A stretch of DNA of 64,000 nucleotides from Halohasta litorea (GTDB lineage Archaea; Halobacteriota; Halobacteria; Halobacteriales; Haloferacaceae). Position 1 is the stretch's first letter; each line of letters opens with the position of its first letter. The notes under the pieces are model-generated. The model had not been told where the DNA came from. It did no database searches and worked only from the letters and a program-made list of their open reading frames with translations. The translations under genes were made by a program, and so were the position numbers. The DNA is taken from contig NZ_JANHDJ010000005.1 of NCBI RefSeq assembly GCF_024494645.1, forward strand, positions 124,001 to 188,000, in the 5' to 3' direction. This document shows positions 16,420 to 25,411 of this stretch, piece after piece.

Positions 16420-17340
16420 CTACTCGCGGTTCGGGCTCACAGAGCCGAGTCGCTCATGCAGCGTCTCCCGCTTCAGGAGGACGAAGCCACCGAAGATGAC
16501 GGCGAAGCCGAGCGCCGACAGCGCGTCGACCGACTCGCTCAAGACAAGCCACCCCGAGAAGGCCGCGAAGACGGGAACGGTGTAGGAGACGAGGTTGATC
16601 TCGATGGCCCCCAGTCGGTCGAGCAGATCGAAGTAGATGACGTAGCCGACCGCGCTGGCGAACACCGCGAGATAGATAACCGTCAGAATCGCCTCGGTCG
16701 TGACCGTCACGTCAGCCACCGATTCCGACGGGAGACCGATGCTGATCGCGTGGAGAACGACGGCTCCGAGTGCGGTCGACCACGCCACCATTCCCTCGGT
16801 CGGGAGATCGCTGTCGACGCGCTGGACCAACACGCTGCCGAGGGCGACAGCGACGGCCGCAAGCAGGACAAACCCCGGCGCGACGAGGTCGGCCGCCAAC
16901 AGGGTCGTGGCCGTCGGCCGCGCAACCAGTCCGACGCCGAGGAAGCCGAGACAGAGGCCGACGGATTCGACGGTTCCAAGCCGTTCGCTTGGCAGCAGGA
17001 GTCGAGAAAACCCCGTTGCCAAGACCGGGTTCATCGCGATCAGAATCGCGGCGACACCGCTCGTCACACCCTGCTGGCCGACGAACAGGAACGCGTTGTA
17101 GAGGGCGATGATGAGAATCGCGCCGATACCGACGACGGTCCAGTCCGCTCGGGATCGGGGCCGCCAATACTCGGTCGCGGCTGCTGCATAGGCAAGCATC
17201 CCGATGGCAGCGAGGTCGTAGCGGAACGCCGCGAACAGGACGGGCGGCATGAACTCCAACCCCACTTTGATCGCCATAAACGACGTTCCCCACAGAAACG
17301 ATAACAGTAGAAACAGTCCGCCGTTCCGGTACGTACTCAC
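16420..17340 (-). CDS. EamA-family drug/metabolite transporter
   Basis: A 306-residue protein with ten predicted membrane helices arranged as two five-helix EamA repeats. The opening LLLSFLWGTSFMAIKVGLE and the second-repeat GWLVLSESVDALSALGFAVI are typical of this family. Members export metabolites or amino acids, and the substrate here is unknown. The gene is convergent with the small membrane protein gene and stands alone. Confidence 0.88.
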   Translation of the reverse strand: MSTYRNGGLFLLLSFLWGTSFMAIKVGLEFMPPVLFAAFRYDLAAIGMLAYAAAATEYWRPRSRADWTVVGIGAILIIALYNAFLFVGQQGVTSGVAAILIAMNPVLATGFSRLLLPSERLGTVESVGLCLGFLGVGLVARPTATTLLAADLVAPGFVLLAAVAVALGSVLVQRVDSDLPTEGMVAWSTALGAVVLHAISIGLPSESVADVTVTTEAILTVIYLAVFASAVGYVIYFDLLDRLGAIEINLVSYTVPVFAAFSGWLVLSESVDALSALGFAVIFGGFVLLKRETLHERLGSVSPNRE

Positions 17341-17402
17341 ACCGCTCTCTTCGCTACCGATCTATTAAAGAACCGTCGTCGGGCGTCGTCGACCGAGCCC
17401 GT

Positions 17403-19277
17403 TCAGTCGTGGGGATGGAGCTGTGAGATCGCGTCGTGGACCGCATCAGTTCGGCCGAGGACGGTGAGGTGATCACCGTAGTGGATCTCTTGGCTGTCTT
17501 CGGGGACGGTGTTTTCTTCGTCCCTGCTGACGAGGGCGATCATACAGCTGGCGGGAAGCGACTCGGAGACGTCGCCGACCGTTTTGCCGACCAGCGATTC
17601 GTCGGTGACTTCGATCTCCTGGACGTCGCCGCTCCGACCGAGTTCGGTCATCCACCGCGACAGGGCGGGGCGTTCAATCAGGTTGTCGATCCCCCATGCC
17701 GTGGCTGCCGAGGAGGAGACAGTTTTGACGCCGAGTTCGTTGAACGCCTCGACGTTGTCGGGTTCGTTGACCCGACTAATGACCGTCTCAGTGTCGAACT
17801 TAGAGCTGGCGAGTTGGGCCACAAGCAGGTTCGTGTCGTCGTCACCGGTCGCGGCAACGACGATCTTCGACTGTTCGGCCCCGGCCTTCCGGAGCGTCTC
17901 GATGTTGGTTCCATCGCCGTCGTGGACGGCGTAGCCCTGGTTACGAAGGTCCTCCGCGGTCGACTCCCGCTGTTCGATGATGACGACGTTTTCACCCCGC
18001 TCTTCGAGCCGATCGACTATCTCCGTGCCGACACGACCGCCGCCGATGACGAGTACACGCATTGGTATGACCTCTAATGTCTCCGCAATTTGTCTGGCGA
18101 ATCCACCCTCGAATACCACAGTGAGCAGAATAACCAGAAAGACCGTCCCCGCGAGGATGCTCGCGCCCTCGGGGTTCGAGGGGGCCGCTGGCGTCTGAAG
18201 CTGGATCGCAAACAGTGTGGCGACGCTGGCGGGAATGATGCCCCGCGGCCCCACGAAACTCATAAACAGTTTCTCGGTCGTCTCGAACCGCTCGCCGGTC
18301 GTCGACAGGAAGACGAGCAGCGGCCGGACGAGCAGCGCGACCGCCGCCACGACGGCGAGCCCGCCGAGCCCGAGCGACAGCAGCGTGTCGAACTCGATCA
18401 GGGCCGCCAGCGCGATGAAGACGAACGACAGTACGATGATCGTCACGTCGCCTTTGAACTCCTCGATGGTCTCCTCGTAGGGGAGATCAACGTTCCCAAG
18501 GACGATCCCGGCGGTCGCCACCGCGGCGACACCGGACTCCGAGGCGACCGTGTCGGCGAGGCTGAACGCCAATATGGCCCCTGCAAGCGTCATCAGGCGG
18601 GCGTTCTGTGGCGTCCAGCCGGTCGAGAGCTCCGAGCGGACGAAGAGGAACCACAGCACCCCCGCCGCGAGCAGGCCGAAAAACACGCCGATGCTCAGCC
18701 GCTGGATGAACTCGACCAAATAGGCCGTCGGGGCGACCTCCTGGGCGGTCAGCAGTTTGAAAATGACGACCGCGAGGATGGCCGCGGTCACGTCGTTGAC
18801 GATCCCCTCGGTTTCGAGGGCCGCCGCGACGCGGTCCCGCACCGGAACCACCGCGAGGATCGGCGTGATGACAGTCGGCCCGGTGGCGATCAACAGCGCG
18901 CCGATCAGCGCCGAAATCCCCCAGTCGGCACCGAGGAACACTCTGGCTGCGAGGGTCGTGCCGACGAACGAGAGGAGGGCCCCGAGGGTGACGAGCCGGA
19001 GCGCCGCGGAGGGTGCCTCACGGAGTTTGTCGACCTTGAGATGGAACGACCCCTCGAAGACGATGATGGCGACGCTGAGCCCGACGATGGTCGTCAGCGA
19101 GTCGCCGAAGGTCTCGACGGTCACGATCGACAACCCCTTGGGGCCGACAGCGACACCCGCCAAAATCAGAAACAGGACGCTCGGCACACGGTACCGGTCG
19201 GCGAGTACCTGGGCGGCAACGCCGAGTGCGAGGATGAGCGCGACGATGACGAGTGTATCAGGGCCTTCTCCAACCAC
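17403..19277 (-). CDS. CPA1-type Na+(K+)/H+ antiporter with TrkA/RCK regulatory domain
   Basis: The 624-residue protein joins a membrane transporter to a nucleotide-binding regulator. Residues 1 to about 395 hold roughly 12 helices, with the family motifs ALLIATGPTVITPIL (about 137-151) and EGIVNDVTAA (about 165). In most CPA1 proteins the first motif reads TDP, but here it is TGP. The second, Asn-Asp, motif is intact. From residue 406 a TrkA-N Rossmann domain begins (MRVLVIGGGRVGTEIVDRL), followed by a TrkA-C domain to the end. It probably exchanges Na+ or K+ for protons under NAD(H) or other nucleotide control. Confidence 0.9.
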   Translation of the reverse strand: MVGEGPDTLVIVALILALGVAAQVLADRYRVPSVLFLILAGVAVGPKGLSIVTVETFGDSLTTIVGLSVAIIVFEGSFHLKVDKLREAPSAALRLVTLGALLSFVGTTLAARVFLGADWGISALIGALLIATGPTVITPILAVVPVRDRVAAALETEGIVNDVTAAILAVVIFKLLTAQEVAPTAYLVEFIQRLSIGVFFGLLAAGVLWFLFVRSELSTGWTPQNARLMTLAGAILAFSLADTVASESGVAAVATAGIVLGNVDLPYEETIEEFKGDVTIIVLSFVFIALAALIEFDTLLSLGLGGLAVVAAVALLVRPLLVFLSTTGERFETTEKLFMSFVGPRGIIPASVATLFAIQLQTPAAPSNPEGASILAGTVFLVILLTVVFEGGFARQIAETLEVIPMRVLVIGGGRVGTEIVDRLEERGENVVIIEQRESTAEDLRNQGYAVHDGDGTNIETLRKAGAEQSKIVVAATGDDDTNLLVAQLASSKFDTETVISRVNEPDNVEAFNELGVKTVSSSAATAWGIDNLIERPALSRWMTELGRSGDVQEIEVTDESLVGKTVGDVSESLPASCMIALVSRDEENTVPEDSQEIHYGDHLTVLGRTDAVHDAISQLHPHD

Positions 19278-19392
19278 AGCTAGGGAGAGACAGCCGACTC
19301 ATAAATGGGTGGCGAGTGCGTGGCCCGTGGCTCACCGTCGATCAGCGGAACGAGCGAGCGTATTTTCAGTTGGGGGAGTGATAGGCAACGCA

Positions 19393-20754
19393 ATGACTAC
19401 GCTCGCACTGTCGGCTGGCCGACTCGCCGCCGCGCTGTTTCTGGTTCTTCTAAATGGGTTCTTCGTGGCCGCGGAGTTCGCCTACGTCAGGATTCGCGCA
19501 TCGGCCGTCGAAGGGCTCGTCGAGGAGGGAAAACCCGGTGCCGATCTCCTCGATGAAGCGCTTGACAATCTCGATGACTATCTCGCGGTCACCCAGCTCG
19601 GCATTACGATCTCCTCGCTCGGATTGGGCTGGATCGGCGAGCCTGCGGTCGCCGCGCTTATCGAGCCCGTCCTGGAGTCGCTTGTTGGGCCGGATCTGAT
19701 CCATCTCATCGCCTTCGCCCTCGGCTTCAGCGTGATCACGTTCCTCCACGTCGTCTTCGGCGAACTCGCCCCAAAGACGATCGCCATCGCCCAGGCCGAG
19801 CGCGTCTCGCTGTTTGTCGCCCCGCCGATGCAGTTCTTCTACTACATTTTCCGGCCGGGCATCTACGTTTTCAACGGGACGGCCAACTACTTCACCCGGC
19901 TGATTGGCATCCCACCGGCCTCCGAAACCGACGAGACGCTGACCGAAGAGGAGATCCTCACCGTCCTCACGCGGTCGGGAACGAAAGGCCACATCGCCAG
20001 CGAGGAGGTCGAGATGATCGAGCAGATTTTCGATCTCGACGATCTGTCGGTCCGAGAGGTGATGATTCCCCGACCCGACGTGGCGAGCGTCTCGGCGGAT
20101 CTCCCGCTGACCGAGCTTCGGTCGACTATTATCACGGAGGGCCATACTCGATATCCGGTCGTCGAGGCCGACGAACCCGACCAGATCGTCGGCTTCGTCG
20201 ACGTCAAGGACGTACTTCGCGCCGAGGAGTTCGACGCCGAGCGCGCCGAGTCGATCACGGCGGGCGAGATCGCTCGCGAGATGTCGATCATCCCCGAGAC
20301 CGGCCAACTGACAGATCTGCTGGCGCAGTTCCAGCGTGAGGGGCGACAGATGGCCGCGGTTATCGACGAGTGGGGGGCCTTCGAGGGGATCGTGACGGTC
20401 GAAGACGTGATCGAGGTCGTCCTCGGCGATCTGCGGGACGACTTCGATGTGGCCGACGACGAACCCTCGATAGACCAGCGCAAGGACGGCAGCTACGTCG
20501 CCGACGGCGGGCTCACTATCTCGACGATTAACGAAACCCTCGGAACGAAATTCGAGAGTACCGATTTCGGCACTGTCGGCGGACTAGTGTTGGATCGGCT
20601 GGGACGGGCACCCAACGCCACCGATCAGGTCGACGTCGGCGGCTACCGGCTCACCGTCGAGGCCGTCGACGGTACCCGGATCACCACCGTGGGTATCGAC
20701 ACACTGGACGAACCGGCTGCCGACGAGAGCGGTGACAGCGACATGACCGAATAG
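19393..20754 (+). CDS. CNNM/CorC (HlyC) family membrane protein with CBS pair
   Basis: A 453-residue protein. Residues 1-185 form the four-helix DUF21/CNNM membrane domain (LNGFFVAAEFAYVRIR, then TQLGITISSLGLGWIGEPAV). About 205-330 hold two CBS domains (VREVMIPRPDV and YPVVEADEPDQIVGFVDVKD). About 355-440 is the CorC/HlyC transporter-associated domain. The family is linked to magnesium or cobalt efflux and homeostasis, and older databases call it hemolysin. I start it at ATG 19393, because the longer upstream open frame lies antisense to the antiporter gene and has no membrane-domain character. Confidence 0.9.
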   Translation: MTTLALSAGRLAAALFLVLLNGFFVAAEFAYVRIRASAVEGLVEEGKPGADLLDEALDNLDDYLAVTQLGITISSLGLGWIGEPAVAALIEPVLESLVGPDLIHLIAFALGFSVITFLHVVFGELAPKTIAIAQAERVSLFVAPPMQFFYYIFRPGIYVFNGTANYFTRLIGIPPASETDETLTEEEILTVLTRSGTKGHIASEEVEMIEQIFDLDDLSVREVMIPRPDVASVSADLPLTELRSTIITEGHTRYPVVEADEPDQIVGFVDVKDVLRAEEFDAERAESITAGEIAREMSIIPETGQLTDLLAQFQREGRQMAAVIDEWGAFEGIVTVEDVIEVVLGDLRDDFDVADDEPSIDQRKDGSYVADGGLTISTINETLGTKFESTDFGTVGGLVLDRLGRAPNATDQVDVGGYRLTVEAVDGTRITTVGIDTLDEPAADESGDSDMTE

Positions 20755-20811
20755 CAGCCCGTGGAGTCCGCGTGCCCACAAATGTAAATCAGTCGACTGC
20801 CTACGTCCCGT

Positions 20812-21669
20812 ATGTACGACCGAATCCTCGTTCCAGTCGATGGGAGCGACGCTGCGTCGGCGGCGCTCGATCACGCCCTCGATATCGCCGCCGAGCACGA
20901 TTCGACAGTAGATGCGATCAACGTCGCGGACACGAACGTTCCGAGCCAGACCCGCGTCGGCGGCGACGTGGTCGACGCACTGGTCGAATCGGGGACCGGA
21001 ATCGTCGAGGAGGCCCGCGACCGCGGCGAGGATCGCGGCGTGACGATGACCACCAACGTAATTCAAGGTACTCCGACCGATGTCATCATCGACTACGCCG
21101 ACACCTACGACTGTGGGCTGATCGTCATGGGGAACCGCGGCAACCGAAACCTCGGCGAGTACGTCCTCGGCAGCACCACCGACCAGGTGGTCACCCGAAG
21201 CGACAGACAGGTGTGTACGGTTCGAGCGACCGACGCCCAGGTCGCCTACCCCTACGAGACGATCCTCGTCCCGACCGACGGCAGCCAGCGGGCGACCGAA
21301 GCCGTCGAACTGGCCAGTGAGATCGCTGCCACTCACGGGGCGGCCCTCCACCTGCTCGTGGTTATCGACGAGCTCCCGGTCGGGATCGGCGCGGACGCCG
21401 CAGCCGAGCAAAGCGACGCCGAAAACAACGCCATCCTGGAGTCGGCGGCCGATCACGTCGCAGGCGATATCGAAGTCACCACCGCGGTCCGGTTCGGCTC
21501 GATCCGCGGGGAGATCACCGACTACGCCACCGATGTGGGTGCCGACTGCATCGTCATGGGCACCCATGGCCGAGAGGGGTTCAACCAACACCTCCTGGGG
21601 AGCACGACCGAGCGCGTGCTTCGGACGACGCCGGTCCCCGTGTTGACCATCGGCAGTCGAGAACAGTAG
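20812..21669 (+). CDS. Universal stress protein with two UspA domains
   Basis: The 285 residues form two tandem Usp domains, about 1-142 and 145-282. Both keep the ATP-binding signature G-x2-G-x9-G-S/T, as GNRGNRNLGEYVLGS in the first and GTHGREGFNQHLLGS in the second. That suggests a nucleotide-binding protein. It probably acts in stress adaptation or in regulating nearby transporters, which is inferred from the family. It is a single gene convergent with the carbonic anhydrase. Confidence 0.92.
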   Translation: MYDRILVPVDGSDAASAALDHALDIAAEHDSTVDAINVADTNVPSQTRVGGDVVDALVESGTGIVEEARDRGEDRGVTMTTNVIQGTPTDVIIDYADTYDCGLIVMGNRGNRNLGEYVLGSTTDQVVTRSDRQVCTVRATDAQVAYPYETILVPTDGSQRATEAVELASEIAATHGAALHLLVVIDELPVGIGADAAAEQSDAENNAILESAADHVAGDIEVTTAVRFGSIRGEITDYATDVGADCIVMGTHGREGFNQHLLGSTTERVLRTTPVPVLTIGSREQ

Positions 21670-21701
21670 CCGGTCGTGGTGTGTCGGGAGCCAGTTGCCG
21701 G

Positions 21702-22382
21702 TCAGTACTCCCAGAGCCGATCGATCCTGGAGCCGACCGCAGCGTGTTCGGCCCGGAGGCGGTCGGTGTCGGTCTCGCCGTTGACGTTGATGACGTGGAC
21801 CTCGCCGCGGTCGCCGCCGTAGACGTCCTGGAAGTCGTAGACGACCCCGATGCAGTCGACGTCGTCGGGCACGTCGTCGCTTGCTTTCAAGAACTGGATC
21901 TGACGGTCGACGTTGTACTCGACGAGTCGGTTGATCGCTCCGGCTCGGCTCACGTCGTCGGGCAGCAGATCGAGAGCCGGTTCCAGCCGTGGTTTCAACA
22001 GGTCGAGACAGTGGCTGATTCCGGCGGGCTCGTTGAGTCCTTCGGTGAGGTCGTCGTAGGTGGCCGTGACGGCACCACAGCCGGTGTGGCCCATCACGAT
22101 GGCGGTTTTAGTGCCGGTATGGGCGATCGGGTACAGTACGTCGCCGGAGACGGCGTCACCGGTCTCGGTTCGCTGCATGACGCGGTTGCCGATGTTGCCG
22201 CAGGTAAAGAGATGGCCCGGTCGATCGTTGCCCCAACTGTGATCCTGGAGCACTCGGGAGTCCGAACAGCAGACTGTGACGGCATCGGGATGCTGGGCGT
22301 CTTGTACAGCATCGAATCGAGAATCGAACGCCGTCGCGTGGTCGGCGTTGTTTGCTAACAGATCAACAACAGTCTGGTTCAT
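21702..22382 (-). CDS. Beta-class carbonic anhydrase
   Basis: A 226-residue zinc enzyme interconverting CO2 and bicarbonate. The ligand motifs are present: CCSDSR with Cys39, Asp41 and Arg43, and HTGCG with His99 and Cys102. These are the classic two Cys, one His zinc site and the Asp/Arg dyad. A TATA-like ATTTAAT on the minus strand is centred 25 nt upstream of the ATG, giving a leaderless transcript. The 227 bp between this gene and the ABC transporter genes hold no other coding signal. Confidence 0.92.
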   Translation of the reverse strand: MNQTVVDLLANNADHATAFDSRFDAVQDAQHPDAVTVCCSDSRVLQDHSWGNDRPGHLFTCGNIGNRVMQRTETGDAVSGDVLYPIAHTGTKTAIVMGHTGCGAVTATYDDLTEGLNEPAGISHCLDLLKPRLEPALDLLPDDVSRAGAINRLVEYNVDRQIQFLKASDDVPDDVDCIGVVYDFQDVYGGDRGEVHVINVNGETDTDRLRAEHAAVGSRIDRLWEY

Positions 22383-22403
22383 GTGCGAACATATACCGCA
22401 GGG

Positions 22404-22410
22404 ATTAAAT
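22404..22410 (-). promoter_or_regulatory. TATA-like box of the carbonic anhydrase gene
   Basis: ATTTAAT on the minus strand is centred 25 nt before the ATG at 22382, matching the leaderless haloarchaeal promoter layout. Confidence 0.5.
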
Positions 22411-22609
22411 CAGTTCGTCATTCGCTTGAGATCAGCCCCCGACGAACCCGTCGACGAAGGAGTGGGAGACGGACTCGCTGCCGCTACGACGAGGTGGAGG
22501 CCCCGCAATCGTGGGCATAGCTCGGCGCTATGGCTGGTTTCGGACTAGTGGAGGGCTGTCGGGAGCCAATCGATGGACGGCAGCCTCATAACGCACTCGC
22601 GGGACGCGG

Positions 22610-23368
22610 TTATATGAGCGATCGAACTCGCTCGTAGTAGCTACCGAACTCGGAGTCCGAGCGTGACCGCGGCCGGTCGACGTCGATCTCGACGATTTCC
22701 CGAATCGAGCCGGGGTTCTTCCCCATCACGACCACTCGGTCGGCGAGTTTGACGGCCTCTTCGACATCGTGGGTGACGAACAACACCGTTTTGCCGGTCT
22801 CCTGCCAGATCTCGATGAGTTCGTCCTGGAGCATCTCCCGTGTCTGGGCGTCGACCGCGCCAAAGGGTTCGTCCATCAACAGCAGCGAGGGATCGATCGC
22901 CAGCGCCCGAGCGAGTGCCACGCGCTGTTTCATCCCGCCGGACAGCGCCTTCGGATAGCTGTCCTCGAACCCCTCCAGGCCGACCAGATCGACCAGGTGC
23001 TGGACGCGCTGTCGTTTCTCGTCGGCCGGGGTGTCGGCTTTTTCCAGTCCGAAGGCAACGTTCTCTTGGACGGTCTGCCACGGGAACAGATGGTACTCCT
23101 GGAAGACGATCCCCATATCGGCGTTGGGTTCGGTGACCGTCGAGCCGTTGAGCAGGACCTCGCCGTCGGTTGGGGGTTCGAGCCCCGCGAGAATCCGGAA
23201 CAGCGTCGTCTTCCCACAGCCCGAGGGGCCGACGATACAGACGAACTCGCCGCGCTCGACGCTGAACTCGATCCCGCCGAGCGCCTGGACGGTCCCCTGT
23301 TTGCTGTCGTACTGCTTGCTGACGTTCTCGATACGAACCGTCGAGCCGCCGGAGTGGTCTATCGCCAT
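22610..23368 (-). CDS. NitT/TauT-type ABC transporter, ATP-binding protein
   Basis: The 252-residue ATPase has Walker A GPSGCGKTT at residues 47-55, the Q-loop FQEYHLFPW, the signature LSGGMKQRVALARAL and Walker B LLLMDEPFG. It energises import with the permease and binding protein encoded just upstream on the same strand. I chose the ATG at 23368, which overlaps the permease stop by 10 bp. A longer in-frame extension to 23545 would lie within the permease gene and has no ABC character. The closest families import nitrate, sulfonates, taurine or thiamine-like pyrimidines, and the substrate is not determinable here. Confidence 0.92.
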   Translation of the reverse strand: MAIDHSGGSTVRIENVSKQYDSKQGTVQALGGIEFSVERGEFVCIVGPSGCGKTTLFRILAGLEPPTDGEVLLNGSTVTEPNADMGIVFQEYHLFPWQTVQENVAFGLEKADTPADEKRQRVQHLVDLVGLEGFEDSYPKALSGGMKQRVALARALAIDPSLLLMDEPFGAVDAQTREMLQDELIEIWQETGKTVLFVTHDVEEAVKLADRVVVMGKNPGSIREIVEIDVDRPRSRSDSEFGSYYERVRSLI

Positions 23369-24165
23369 ACTAACACCCGCCGTTGGGCCGCGCGGAACGC
23401 CGAATCGACCAGCAGGAACATCAGGCTCAAAACCAGTATGTAGCTGATCACCACATCGACTTGAAGGTTGTTCGAGGCCCGCAGGATTCGGCGACCGATC
23501 CCGGGGACGCCGAAGATCTCGGAGGCGACCACCAGCATCCAGCACCGGCCGATCCCGGTTCGGATACCGGTCATGATCTCGGGGGAGGCCGCCGGAATCA
23601 CGACGGATCTGACCAGTTCGAGATCACCCTTGACGCCCAAACTGCGAGCGACGTCCAGGAGGTCATCGGAGACTCCCTCGACGCCACCGTAGCTGGCATA
23701 GAAGTTGATCCAGAAGGCCCCGATGGCGATGATGAAGGCGGCCCCGGCGTTGTTGATGCCGAACCACGCGATGGCGAAGCCGATCAACGCCAGCGGTGGG
23801 ACGGGTCGGAGCGTCCGGACCACCGGCGAGGTGATATCGTCGAGCAGCTGACTCCAGCCGAGGGCGATCCCGGCGATGATGCCCAACAGCGTCCCGATGA
23901 TCGTGCCTGGAATCCAGTGGAGGCTGCTCTGCCAGAGGGCGGTCAGCATCTCGCCGCTGGCGGCTTCGGCGACGAAGGTGGTGGCCACCGTCACCGGAGA
24001 GGGGAGGACGAACTCCGGCTGGAACAGCGAGGCGACCCACCAGAGCCCGATAAATCCGGCGAGGCCACAGAGTCCGAGCGCTGCCCGTCGAATATCGACG
24101 CCGAGTGCGGGGAGATCGGACGCTTCAGACGTCTGCGAGCGCTCCCCTTGGAGATCCGTTGCCAT
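23359..24165 (-). CDS. NitT/TauT-type ABC transporter, permease
   Basis: A 268-residue inner-membrane permease with about six helices and the cytoplasmic EAA loop (SLGVKGDLELVRSVVIPAAS), which contacts the ATPase. The motif RPVPPLALIGFAIAWFGI is typical of the SsuC/TauC group. Its ATG overlaps the binding-protein stop by 1 bp (TAATG), and its 3' end overlaps the ATPase gene by 10 bp. The three genes are therefore one tightly coupled operon. Confidence 0.92.
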   Translation of the reverse strand: MATDLQGERSQTSEASDLPALGVDIRRAALGLCGLAGFIGLWWVASLFQPEFVLPSPVTVATTFVAEAASGEMLTALWQSSLHWIPGTIIGTLLGIIAGIALGWSQLLDDITSPVVRTLRPVPPLALIGFAIAWFGINNAGAAFIIAIGAFWINFYASYGGVEGVSDDLLDVARSLGVKGDLELVRSVVIPAASPEIMTGIRTGIGRCWMLVVASEIFGVPGIGRRILRASNNLQVDVVISYILVLSLMFLLVDSAFRAAQRRVLVWR

Positions 24166-25181
24166 TACAGGGAGTCGTAGATGCTCATGTCGAAGATCCC
24201 GTCAGTCGTGAGCTGTTCGTCGGTCTGGCCGTTTGCGGCGGCGAACTCGGCGAAGATCTCGGTGCCGGACTGGATCTCCGCGGGATCGGTGACGAAGTTC
24301 GCCAGGGGGCCAGTAAGCGCCTGTTCGGCCTGTTCGGCTGGCATCCCGATCCCCGATTCGACGATCGTCGCGGTTTCGGCGGGGTTGTCGGCGATGAACT
24401 CGGTCGCCCGGACGTGTTGGCGGAGGAACTCACTGGCGACCGGCGACTCCCGGACTTCGTCGGTCATCAGCGTCACGGCGGCGGGCTGGCCGGTCATGAT
24501 CTCACTGGAGGTGCGGAACGTCCCGAAGCCGAGATCCTCCTGGGCCACACGAGTCGGCACGGGCTCCATGATCGAGGTCCCGTCGACCTCGCCGTTGGCG
24601 ATCGCCTGAAAGACCGCGTTCGCGCCGTTGATCTCGGTGATCCGGACGTCTGACTCGGGGTCGACGCCCTCCTCCTGGAGCCAGTAACGCAACAGGACAT
24701 CCGGGACCGATCCCTGCGGGAAGGTGCCGAAGGTGAACTGCTCGCCGTTTTCTTCCTCCCAGACGCCAAAGGCATCGCTGCCGTGGTCGTTCCAGAGGGA
24801 ACTGAGCTGCTCGTCGGCCACGATCGCCATCGGCTCTTTGATGTTGGCCGCGGTGACCTTGGCCGAGATGCCGCGGTCGATGGCGATCATCGCGGGAACG
24901 ACTCCGAACATCGCGATATCGATGTCGCCGCTGGCCGAGGCCCCGACGATATCCGGCCCGTTGGTGAACTCCTGGCTCTCGATGGTCGCATCGATCTCGT
25001 CGAAATATCCCTCCGAGTCCATCACGTAGTACTGGAGATCGGGGAAGATCGGCATATGCGCCACCGTCAGTTCGTCGCTATTGCCGCCACCGCCGAGACA
25101 GCCCGCAACGCCGAGTGCGGCTGCCGAGCCGACACCCGCGAGATAAGCCCGTCGAGAACGTCGCGTAGTCCGTCGAGTCAT
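24165..25181 (-). CDS. NitT/TauT-type ABC transporter, substrate-binding lipoprotein
   Basis: The 338-residue protein has a twin-arginine signal (SRRAYLAG) and a lipobox GVAGC with the lipidated Cys28. A Gly-rich tether and an NMT1/SsuA-like two-lobed binding domain follow. The opening strand ELTVAHMPIFPDLQYYVMDS and the ASASGDIDIAMFGVVPAMIA segment are typical of alkylsulfonate, nitrate or pyrimidine binding proteins. It captures the solute outside the cell for the downstream permease and ATPase. It is the first gene of the operon. The ligand is unknown. Confidence 0.9.
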   Translation of the reverse strand: MTRRTTRRSRRAYLAGVGSAAALGVAGCLGGGGNSDELTVAHMPIFPDLQYYVMDSEGYFDEIDATIESQEFTNGPDIVGASASGDIDIAMFGVVPAMIAIDRGISAKVTAANIKEPMAIVADEQLSSLWNDHGSDAFGVWEEENGEQFTFGTFPQGSVPDVLLRYWLQEEGVDPESDVRITEINGANAVFQAIANGEVDGTSIMEPVPTRVAQEDLGFGTFRTSSEIMTGQPAAVTLMTDEVRESPVASEFLRQHVRATEFIADNPAETATIVESGIGMPAEQAEQALTGPLANFVTDPAEIQSGTEIFAEFAAANGQTDEQLTTDGIFDMSIYDSL

Positions 25182-25411
25182 TACTATTGCTACTGGCCTG
25201 TGGGCCTAAGATTCGGTGGATTTCGGTAAGCTCCGGTCCTACCAAAGACAGCCGGGGCTGCCTCAAACACTCGATACAGCGCCTGTCGGCAGGTTTTTCT
25301 ACTGAAGAAACACTCTCGGAGGGTCATATGTAGCGGCAAGAAATGAAGGAAGTCACATAGCAGACACGTGTATCCGCAGCGAGTCGTCGACTCGAAGGCG
25401 GAATCCGGCTT

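Noticed and set aside
18090-19283. Antisense frame of nearly 400 codons opposite the CPA1 antiporter
   Set aside because: Extremely Arg/Glu/Asp-rich repetitive composition, typical of the mirror of hydrophobic helices in GC-rich DNA.
22383-22609. Small plus-strand frame between carbonic anhydrase and the ABC ATPase gene
   Set aside because: It overlaps the carbonic anhydrase promoter and start and has no coding character.
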